A stretch of DNA of 31,332 bases, from assembly GCA_024641365.1 (NCBI GenBank), contig JAHEDF010000001.1, positions 10,317 to 41,648 of the forward strand, read 5' to 3'. The notes beneath the pieces are model-generated. The model did not search any database and was not told the DNA's origin. It saw nothing but the letters and a program-made list of their open reading frames with translations. This document shows, piece by piece, positions 24,958 to 31,332 of this stretch. Numbering within the stretch: position 1 is the stretch's first letter; each line of letters opens with the position of its first letter. A program made the translations under genes and the position numbers. The stretch is from Planctomycetota bacterium. GTDB lineage: Bacteria > Planctomycetota > UBA11346.

Positions 24958-25896
24958 ATGCTGAAACGCTTCATTTTCCTCCTTTTCTTACTGTCCGTGT
25001 CGATCGTTTCGTTGGACGCTGCCGAGAATAAACCGTCCCTGCTCGCCTTATTTGGGCGCATGCACATGGTGATTGTACATTTTCCAGTCGCATTGTTAAT
25101 TGTCCTCGGCGTCATTGAAGTATTTCGCTGGCGCAGCCGCACTGGCTCGGTCGATAAGACCATTGTTATAATTTCCATTTTCACCGCGCTCAGTTCACTA
25201 TTAGCGGTTGCGCAAGGATGGGTTTTAGCTGAACGCAGCGAACAATCCGACCTGTTAGAATTGCATCGCTGGTTAGGCATTTCGACGGCTACTGTCGCAA
25301 TTATTGTAGCGATAATTGCTATTCTTCGGCAATTTGGCGATTCTGCTGCGCTGGGAAAATGTTATCGCTACACGGTAATACCTGGAGCATTATTAGTGAG
25401 TTTAACTGGGCATTATGGTGGTGCAGCCATGCATGGGAAAGATTATTTACCAATAATGCCGTGGGAATTATATGATTATTTCTTTGGTAAGGAGGAAATT
25501 GTAACCGCTGATCCAAATCAAATTCCTGACGTCATTGATTTTAAAAAGCATATAGATCCTATATTTGTGAAGAATTGTTATGAATGTCACGATGATAAAA
25601 AACAAAAAGGTGAATTGCGCATGGATTCGCGTGAGTGGTTAGTCAAAGGAGGAGATGGAGGCACATCGATAGTGCCAGGAAAAGGTAAAGCGAGTTTGCT
25701 CTATAAGCGTTTATTTGAGACCGAAGATGATGAACGCATGCCCAAAAAGAAACCCGCTCTGTCTGCGTTGCAAATTGCGCTGATCGAAAAATGGATCGAC
25801 CAAGGCGCTATTTGGCCAGCAGATGTCCCTGCCGGCAAAGCTAATCCTGATGCAACGGCAGCCCCGGCTCACGGGGATACCCAGGACGTAAAATAG
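24958..25896 (+). CDS. DUF2231 membrane protein with C-terminal PSCyt1-type haem domain
   Basis: This 312-residue protein has an N-terminal signal-like helix, then a DUF2231 membrane domain with 'GRMHMVIVHFPVALLIVLGV' (33-52) and three more helices near 69-90, 105-123 and 139-155, closing with 'GHYGGAAMHGKDYLP'. The C-terminal part is a PSCyt1-type cytochrome c domain with haem motif CYECH at 207-211, 'KGELRMDSREWLVKGGDGG' and 'DDERMPKKKPALSALQIALI'. By inference it is a membrane-anchored c-type cytochrome carrying electrons at the outer face of the inner membrane. Such DUF2231-cytochrome fusions are common in Planctomycetes and Verrucomicrobia. ATG 24958 is preceded by GGAAAG. It is divergent from the MEKHLA gene. 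Confidence 0.88.
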   Translation: MLKRFIFLLFLLSVSIVSLDAAENKPSLLALFGRMHMVIVHFPVALLIVLGVIEVFRWRSRTGSVDKTIVIISIFTALSSLLAVAQGWVLAERSEQSDLLELHRWLGISTATVAIIVAIIAILRQFGDSAALGKCYRYTVIPGALLVSLTGHYGGAAMHGKDYLPIMPWELYDYFFGKEEIVTADPNQIPDVIDFKKHIDPIFVKNCYECHDDKKQKGELRMDSREWLVKGGDGGTSIVPGKGKASLLYKRLFETEDDERMPKKKPALSALQIALIEKWIDQGAIWPADVPAGKANPDATAAPAHGDTQDVK

Positions 25897-25970
25897 ACAC
25901 ACGGCTTGACGTTAACGTGTTTGAATAGCGTAACATGGTGGTAAGTGCTCTACGACGTAGTTGCCGATCC

Positions 25971-26127
25971 AGCAGGCTGCTGAAAAACACCAACCTGCTC
26001 GGTTTTAATAAATTGCGGGGCGACGTGCAGTCGCGATTTTCCCGCAATTTATTTAAACAGACTCTTAACCTAAGAGGGCCAGACGGCCCCCTTCAACCCC
26101 CGCAGGCTACTTTTTAAGCAGCCTGCT
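25971..26127. mobile_element. MITE-like element with 17-bp terminal inverted repeats
   Basis: The ends agcaggctgctgaaaaa (25971-25987) and tttttaagcagcctgct (26111-26127) are inverted copies matching at 16 of 17 bases, framing 157 bp with no coding capacity. Inside are a perfect 13-bp stem (26007-26019 with 26041-26053, 21-base loop), a ctctta/taagag hairpin (26062-26076) and a gggcc/ggccc pair (26076-26089). GCAGGCTGCTGAAAAA-type ends resemble those of some insertion sequences and their miniature derivatives. No obvious target-site duplication flanks it. Confidence 0.7.
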
Positions 26128-26255
26128 AGCTTGCAGTTACACGCTAACACGCCAAATGCTTTAACGCTCACTATCCAACAATTTGCATTGGCAGTGACCC
26201 ACTCTTTATGCTAACTTAAAGGGTAGTCGGTGCACAACTGCATATGAGCGATGCG

Positions 26256-26277
26256 TGCTAATAACCACTTATTAGCA
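26256..26277 (+). promoter_or_regulatory. 9-bp inverted repeat upstream of the second giant gene
   Basis: tgctaataa, a 4-base spacer (ccac) and ttattagca form a perfect inverted repeat ending 47 bases before the chosen start at 26325. Its placement mirrors that of the repeat before the paralogous gene at 23143-23159, though the sequences differ. A dimeric regulator site is one reading. Confidence 0.45.
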
Positions 26278-26324
26278 TGTGCTCTACGCTTATCGGTCAC
26301 CTCTCGTTTGGCCTTGGATCTCTC

Positions 26325-29180
26325 ATGTCCGCTCCTGAATTTTCACAACTCGTTACCAATGCCAAAGGCGGTCAACCAGAAGCCGTCACCAAGTTTATTT
26401 TAGCTATCGCTCGCGATTTACGTGCATTTATCGGAACGTTTGCGGCCTCACCAAAAATGCTAGAAGAAGTGCATGCCAACACCTGGATGCAAGTACGCCG
26501 CGAAATAAATACCTGTCCACCTTCATCGCAAGTGGTTACCTGGATTCGCCAACGCGCTATGGTGGTTTTAAAATATCACCTAGAAAATGAACGTAACCAA
26601 GCCATATCAGCAAAAGATGGACTGCGACATTTAATAGCACAAGACGGGTTAGAAAGTTTACAGGCGCTCTTATCACCAACCAATGATGGCGCGACACACA
26701 TCCATTCTCAATATCCACAACTTGATGAAACAGCACAATTTCTCATTCATCGTCGCTACAATGAAAAAGCGTCGCTTGACGAATTAGCAAGCGATATGCA
26801 ATTAAAAGGACCTGCTGAAATAGCCATTAAATTATTTGTTGCGCGTGCAACGCTGCATTGGCGCTCTTCAAAAGAAGATAAAAAATCGCCTGATGATCGT
26901 TTGTTGCCAATTGCCATAGAACAACATATGGCAGGCACCATTGCAAACGAAGCGCGTCAGGAATTATCGCAGAGTTTATTGAAAGATTTATCTCGAGCTG
27001 CTAGTTTTACACGTCAAATGCGTGTCGATATTTTACTGCGAGCTATATTTGGTGACTATAGTGAAAAAGATGCACTCGCGCTAGCCGCTAACATGGGGAA
27101 AATTGAAAATAAGCGGCGCAACGAGAGTAGCCTCTTACACGTTGCGCCGCCTGCTCGCACACCAATTGGTAGTGGTAGTGAAATTTACCGTGCGCAAGAA
27201 CGCATTGCGAATCGTCAAAACAGCTCATCAAGTTCTATTCGCACTGGATCAGGACCACGCCCACATGCATCTCGGCGACGCAGTAAAACGGGCAGTGACG
27301 AGCGACAGACGGATTTATATCAACGGCGTAGCGGACGCCGTAAAATGCCACCGACAGTGCTTATAGCTGGCTGTGTTATTGTAGTCGGTATCATAACATT
27401 ATTTATTGTCTGGAGCGGTGGTGGCTCAAGTGGATCAGCACATAACGCACAGACGACGCACGCTGGAAAAGTTGCTGCCGTTCTCGGGTTTGAACAAGGG
27501 TACACAATCTTAGATGGGCAAAAGGAAATTGCTGGGACACTTGGCGCAGAAATTAAAGCTGGCATGGGTGTGCGAAGTGGAAAAGGCACGACTACCATTG
27601 ATTTAAGTAATATTTCTCGCCTCGTTTTAAATCCACAAACTGAAATACGTTCATTTGATCAAGCCGTAGACGGTACCGGACAAGCGAATATTGATAAAGG
27701 AACCATAAATATTCAGAGCATGGCCTCACCCGGCATAGAAATTCGTACACCACAAGTGCGGGTTAATTTTGGCGTCGCGCGCGGGACGGTTGCCGTAGAT
27801 AGCGATCGCACTGTCGTACAAGCCACCAGCGGCCCAGTAACTGTAACTAATAGAGATGGTACCGGTACGATAACCATTCCTGCCGGGGCATCTGCAACAG
27901 CATTAACCGGTTCAACGCCAAAATTAATTCAGGCACGTGCCTTTGTGCGGGGAATTAATTTCGGTGGTAATAATGTAACTATCGATAGCCAAAAATGGTT
28001 TTCTCATCGTCAGGCTTTAACCGCTGGTATGCATTTAGCTCCTGGCACCGATATCGCGTCAATAGGTGCGCTTAGTGGTGTCGGTTTGGATTTTGATAAA
28101 AAATCCATGCTTGATACTGGGTTATATGGCAATCGAGCACCTATTGAAATTAACCAAACCATGCCCAATGGCGAATTTGATATTACGTTGTGGATTGGCA
28201 ATACGACACCAACTACGAATCAGGCTTTGTCCGTATTTATTAATGATAAAAAAATTGACCTAACTGACCTCTATTTACCACGCAGCGGCTGGGCTCAATT
28301 AGGGCCTATTACCACGCAAATAGCTAATAAAAAATTACAACTGCGCGTTGATGGACTTGGAACGAGTCGTTTATCTGGATGTTTATTAGAAGCGCCAAAA
28401 GACGCTGGTATGTTTTTGCCACCGGCAATTGCAATTATAAGCCCTACTGACGCTGCTACTTTTTACACGTCAGAACCTTTTGATATCATTGCGGATGTTG
28501 TTGGCGATGTCACGAAAGTTGCGTTTTACGCAGAAGATAAACTCGTCGGAGAAAGTAAATCAGCCCCCTATCGCACAACCGTCAAAGGATTGGAAATCGG
28601 CGATCATAAATTAACCGCCCATGCCTATTATGGTAAAGATCAAAGATCAATTTCGCTTCCACTTGGTATTTCAATTATAGAAGCTTTTGGATCTGGCTCT
28701 ATAACCTTTCAGATGTGGGATAATTTACGCGGCGTAAAACTGTCAGAAGCGAATGATTCAGAGCGCGTTAAAGGCAAACCGAAGGATACCTTTACCGCCA
28801 ATAAGTTTGAATCGAAAATTAATTGGGGAGAAAATCTATTTGTGAAAGCTCGTGGCTATATTCATCCGCCAATCACCGGTGAATATAAATTTTGGATGAC
28901 CTGCGATGATACTGGCGAACTATGGTTAAGTACCGATGAAAATGCTTCAAACATAAAGAAGATCGCTGGCGTAGACAGAAATACAAATGGTGTCCACGCA
29001 TGGACTACATACAAATTTCAGCAATCCAAACCGATTACATTAATGCAGGGCCAACGCTACTACATCGAATTACGCTACAAAGAAGAAGGGGTAGATGATT
29101 ACGGTGCCGTTGGTTGGCAACTGCCGAATGGAGTTTTAGATCGCCCAATTAATGGGGCACATTTAAGCCCAGCTGAATAA
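26325..29180 (+). CDS. Giant membrane protein: ECF sigma-like N-terminus, FecR, malectin/Ig-like and PA14 domains
   Basis: This 951-residue paralog of the 19092-23102 protein shows the sigma-like part more clearly. Residues about 24-92 follow the ECF region 2 pattern: 'MLEEVHANTWMQVRREI' (family: DAEDLVQETFLRAWR) and 'VVTWIRQRAMVVLKYHLENE' (family: AWLYRIARNLALDYLRRR). Residues about 130-180 follow region 4: 'AQFLIHRRYNEKASLDELAS' then 'EIAIKLFVARATLHW'. Residues 190-242 resemble the start of FecR anti-sigma proteins. A basic linker precedes one transmembrane helix (about 340-364), then FecR (380-525), malectin-like 'FVRGINFGGNNVTID' (539), an Ig-like module (about 700-785, 'TKVAFYAEDKLVGESKSAPY') and PA14 (788-951). 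An ATG at 26277 lies inside an inverted repeat; ATG 26325 is preferred because the truncated copy at 29293 aligns from there. Confidence 0.82.
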   Translation: MSAPEFSQLVTNAKGGQPEAVTKFILAIARDLRAFIGTFAASPKMLEEVHANTWMQVRREINTCPPSSQVVTWIRQRAMVVLKYHLENERNQAISAKDGLRHLIAQDGLESLQALLSPTNDGATHIHSQYPQLDETAQFLIHRRYNEKASLDELASDMQLKGPAEIAIKLFVARATLHWRSSKEDKKSPDDRLLPIAIEQHMAGTIANEARQELSQSLLKDLSRAASFTRQMRVDILLRAIFGDYSEKDALALAANMGKIENKRRNESSLLHVAPPARTPIGSGSEIYRAQERIANRQNSSSSSIRTGSGPRPHASRRRSKTGSDERQTDLYQRRSGRRKMPPTVLIAGCVIVVGIITLFIVWSGGGSSGSAHNAQTTHAGKVAAVLGFEQGYTILDGQKEIAGTLGAEIKAGMGVRSGKGTTTIDLSNISRLVLNPQTEIRSFDQAVDGTGQANIDKGTINIQSMASPGIEIRTPQVRVNFGVARGTVAVDSDRTVVQATSGPVTVTNRDGTGTITIPAGASATALTGSTPKLIQARAFVRGINFGGNNVTIDSQKWFSHRQALTAGMHLAPGTDIASIGALSGVGLDFDKKSMLDTGLYGNRAPIEINQTMPNGEFDITLWIGNTTPTTNQALSVFINDKKIDLTDLYLPRSGWAQLGPITTQIANKKLQLRVDGLGTSRLSGCLLEAPKDAGMFLPPAIAIISPTDAATFYTSEPFDIIADVVGDVTKVAFYAEDKLVGESKSAPYRTTVKGLEIGDHKLTAHAYYGKDQRSISLPLGISIIEAFGSGSITFQMWDNLRGVKLSEANDSERVKGKPKDTFTANKFESKINWGENLFVKARGYIHPPITGEYKFWMTCDDTGELWLSTDENASNIKKIAGVDRNTNGVHAWTTYKFQQSKPITLMQGQRYYIELRYKEEGVDDYGAVGWQLPNGVLDRPINGAHLSPAE

Positions 29181-29292
29181 TAGCATGACATCTACACGTA
29201 TATTTTTATATGGCTTATATATATTTTCCTGCACGTGTTATATGAACAACTATTAGTCACTATGACGTGGCGAATGGTATTCCTTAATATTT

Positions 29293-29442
29293 ATGCCCAC
29301 CGATCTCCCCACACTTATTAAAATTACTGTTGGTGATGACCCGAATGCTTTTGCTGAAATCTTAGTCGCTTTCCATGGTGATTTACGCACTTGGTTGGCT
29401 GGGTTCGCCATTAATAAAGCGCTGGTTGATGCTGCCGAATAA
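29293..29442 (+). pseudogene. Truncated copy of the sigma-like N-terminus (49 codons)
   Basis: A short ORF from ATG 29293 to TAA 29440-29442 encodes 49 residues. Its residues 16-43 (DPNAFAEILVAF, GDLRTWLAGFAINKALV) line up without gaps against residues 17-44 of the 26325 protein (QPEAVTKFILAI, RDLRAFIGTFAASPKML), and it breaks off just before the 'EEVHANTW' part of region 2. It lies 112 bases after the full-length paralog and only nine bases from the convergent mfd stop. The simplest reading is a remnant of a tandem duplication truncated next to mfd; a functional microprotein is possible but less likely. Codon use is like the neighbours. Confidence 0.65.
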
Positions 29443-29451
29443 GTTTAAAAA

Positions 29452-31332
29452 CTAAAACCCATGCCCTAAATATCCTAAATCAAGGCCTACTAAACGACAT
29501 AAAAAGCGTAGGCCTGAGTCTTGATCCAATGCTGTTTTTACAAACATAACCACGATTGATCCATCTAATTGCAAGTGCACTAACTCTGGTAATTTAACTG
29601 CTATTAACTCTTTTGGTAAACTGCTCGATACATGTAACCGTACTTGGCGATCTTGCACATCTATACGCGCTATGCCCATTTCTTTGCAGCGCAAACGAAT
29701 AGCTCGGACCTGGAATAAACGGGCCACTGGCGCAACTAAGGCGCCATAACGATCACGGGCCGTATGGGCAATTGCAGCTAAATCACTTTGGCGTCGGGCA
29801 TTATCTAATTGTTTATGTAATTCAAATTTGAGCGCTGGATTTTCTAACCATGTTTCAGGAATATACGCATCGACGGCTAACCCGAGTAATGTTTCTCCAT
29901 TTGTTGGCGCCGCATTGTTCGCTTTCCCTGCTTTTAAAACCAGGTTTTTCCCAGTCGTTGGATTTGTCGGAGTGGTCGTAGCTGACGATGCAGCCCCGGT
30001 TTTTAATCGCTCAACCGTTTCCGTTAATAATTTAGTATAGAGCTCATAGCCAATAGCGTCTATATTACCTGATTGCTCGCCGCCTAATAAATTACCCGCA
30101 CCGCGCAATTCTAAATCGCGCATCGCTAATTTAAACCCGGCTCCTAATTCGGCGTATTCTTGAATTGCGCTCAGTCGCTCACGTGCTTCTTCTGTTAGCT
30201 CACGATTTGGCGGCGTTAAAAAGTAAGCATAGGCTTGTCGTGAAAAGCGGCCAATACGACCACGAATTTGGTGTAATTCTGCTAAGCCGAAAAAGTGGGC
30301 ATTATTTACAAACAAAGTGTTCGCATTGGGAATATCAATACCGCTTTCGATAATTGATGTCGTCACTAAGCAATCGAGTTCCTTCTTGCGAAATGCTTCC
30401 ATTACACGGGCAATGCGCCCTTCCTCCATTTGACCATGAATGGTATCTAGTTTAATGCCTGGGCTTAATTTAGTTAATTTATAGGCTATAGAATCTAAAT
30501 CAGAAACACGATTGTGAACTAAAAACAATTGTCCGCCGCGTTCACGTTCTCGTTCAATGGCATGTCGCAATAATTGATCGTCCCACGGGGAAACGCGTGT
30601 TTCTACCGCTAAGCGATCGGCAGGCGCTTCTGCCAAAACACTAATATCACGCAAGCCTAACAAGCTAAAATGCAACGTTCGTGGAATTGGCGTTGCGCTT
30701 AATGTCAAAACATCGGGAGGAGTATGTATTGGCCTGGTTGCCGCACTTATTGGCACTTTTTCATTATCTGATGAATCTGCTGAACTAAGCCCAGCCGTTT
30801 TTGCTAAGAGGCGCAATTTTTCTTTTTGCTTCACGCCAAAACGATGTTCTTCATCGACGATCAATAATCCTAAATTAGCAAATTGTAATTTATCCGACAA
30901 AATAGCGTGCGTGCCAATTAATACCCGTACATCACCTGCCGCAACGCCAGCTAACACAGCACGTTTGTCCTCCATGCTATGAAAACGATTCATGCCAGCA
31001 ACTTGATAGGGAAAACCAGAAAATCGTTCAGTAAATGTTTCTAAATGCTGCTCTGCTAATAGCGTGGTCGGCACTAACACGGCGACTTGGAAACCAGCAA
31101 CACATGCTTTGAAAGCCGCACGCATCGCTACTTCTGTTTTTCCAAAGCCAACATCACCACATAATAATCGATCCATGGCAACTGGGCGTTCCATGTCCGC
31201 TTTTAATTCACGTACGGCTGCTAATTGATCTTCCGTTTCTTCAAAGGGAAATGCAGCTTCAAATTGACGAACGTCAGCAGTGTCATCGGGACACGCTATG
31301 CCACCTGCGGCAATACGTTGGGCTTGTGAGCG
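29452..31332 (-). CDS. mfd: Transcription-repair coupling factor Mfd (C-terminal 626 residues; 5' part outside window)
   Basis: The minus strand stays open in frame to the window edge, so the ATG at 31194 is internal. The visible part begins with the translocase entry 'FPFEETEDQLAAVRELKADM', then Walker A 'CGDVGFGKTEVAMRAAF', Walker B 'LLIVDEEHRFGVKQKEKLR', 'LTLSATPIPRTLHFSLLGLR', 'SIIESGIDIPNANTLFV' and motif VI 'QIRGRIGRFSRQAYAYF', and closes with the TRCF (D7) domain containing 'VDAYIPETWLENPALKFELH'. Mfd pushes stalled RNA polymerase off DNA lesions and recruits UvrA. Two Ser/Thr/Asn-rich inserts are visible: one between 'KEKLRLLAKTAG' and 'DVLTLSATP', the other after 'TVERLKTGAASSATTT'. 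Length and motifs otherwise fit Mfd rather than RecG. Confidence 0.95.
   Translation of the reverse strand, partial: RSQAQRIAAGGIACPDDTADVRQFEAAFPFEETEDQLAAVRELKADMERPVAMDRLLCGDVGFGKTEVAMRAAFKACVAGFQVAVLVPTTLLAEQHLETFTERFSGFPYQVAGMNRFHSMEDKRAVLAGVAAGDVRVLIGTHAILSDKLQFANLGLLIVDEEHRFGVKQKEKLRLLAKTAGLSSADSSDNEKVPISAATRPIHTPPDVLTLSATPIPRTLHFSLLGLRDISVLAEAPADRLAVETRVSPWDDQLLRHAIERERERGGQLFLVHNRVSDLDSIAYKLTKLSPGIKLDTIHGQMEEGRIARVMEAFRKKELDCLVTTSIIESGIDIPNANTLFVNNAHFFGLAELHQIRGRIGRFSRQAYAYFLTPPNRELTEEARERLSAIQEYAELGAGFKLAMRDLELRGAGNLLGGEQSGNIDAIGYELYTKLLTETVERLKTGAASSATTTPTNPTTGKNLVLKAGKANNAAPTNGETLLGLAVDAYIPETWLENPALKFELHKQLDNARRQSDLAAIAHTARDRYGALVAPVARLFQVRAIRLRCKEMGIARIDVQDRQVRLHVSSSLPKELIAVKLPELVHLQLDGSIVVMFVKTALDQDSGLRFLCRLVGLDLGYLGHGF

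Larger units (their letters stand above)
25897..26324. other. Intergenic region of 428 bases with MITE-like element and upstream inverted repeat
   Basis: The gap between the DUF2231-cytochrome gene and the second giant protein gene contains no credible ORF. It holds the inverted-repeat element at 25971-26127 and, nearer the next gene, the 9-bp inverted repeat at 26256-26277. No clear sigma-70 promoter was recognised. Confidence 0.6.

Overview
The window reads as a chromosomal stretch of moderate GC (about 45% by eye) from a bacterium of the PVC superphylum (Planctomycetes / Verrucomicrobia / Lentisphaerae). The placement rests on protein families that are typical of that group: a PSCyt1-DUF1549-DUF1553 cytochrome beside a DUF1501 protein, a DUF2231 membrane protein ending in a PSCyt1-type haem domain, and very large FecR/PA14/NPCBM surface proteins. 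No rRNA, tRNA, CRISPR array or complete insertion sequence was seen, and no genus can be named.

Layout. Positions 1-785 (minus) hold the start of an outer-membrane porin-like gene cut by the window edge. Then come a CysQ-like phosphatase and a small lipoprotein with overlapping ends (797-2205), a two-subunit class I fumarase (2299-3923), a palindrome and direct repeats, a monomeric B12-dependent (class II) ribonucleotide reductase (4122-6371) and a PAT-like acetyltransferase. Two tandem cupin lipoproteins (minus) stand divergent to a GNAT-nitrilase fusion, followed by an isolated hisH. The PSCyt1/DUF1549/DUF1553 and DUF1501 pair occupies 10715-15208.

The minus strand from 18936 down to 15404 carries an apparent operon: SMI1/KNR4-like protein, glutamyl-Q tRNA(Asp) synthetase, a strongly reduced MnmE-like GTPase and a cysteine desulfurase. 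Three of the four point to tRNA wobble-base modification.

The most unusual part is 19092-29442. Two giant paralogous membrane proteins lie on opposite strands (19092-23102 minus, 26325-29180 plus). Each starts with what reads as an ECF sigma-factor-like region (region 2 and region 4 patterns), continues with a segment like the N-terminus of FecR-type anti-sigma proteins, crosses the membrane once, and ends outside with FecR, malectin/Ig-like and PA14 (plus NPCBM in one) domains. A third, truncated copy of only the sigma-like N-terminus is a 49-codon ORF at 29293-29442. Between the two giants lie an orphan DppB-type permease, a MEKHLA-domain protein, the DUF2231-cytochrome gene and a roughly 157-bp MITE-like inverted-repeat element. 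The window ends inside mfd.
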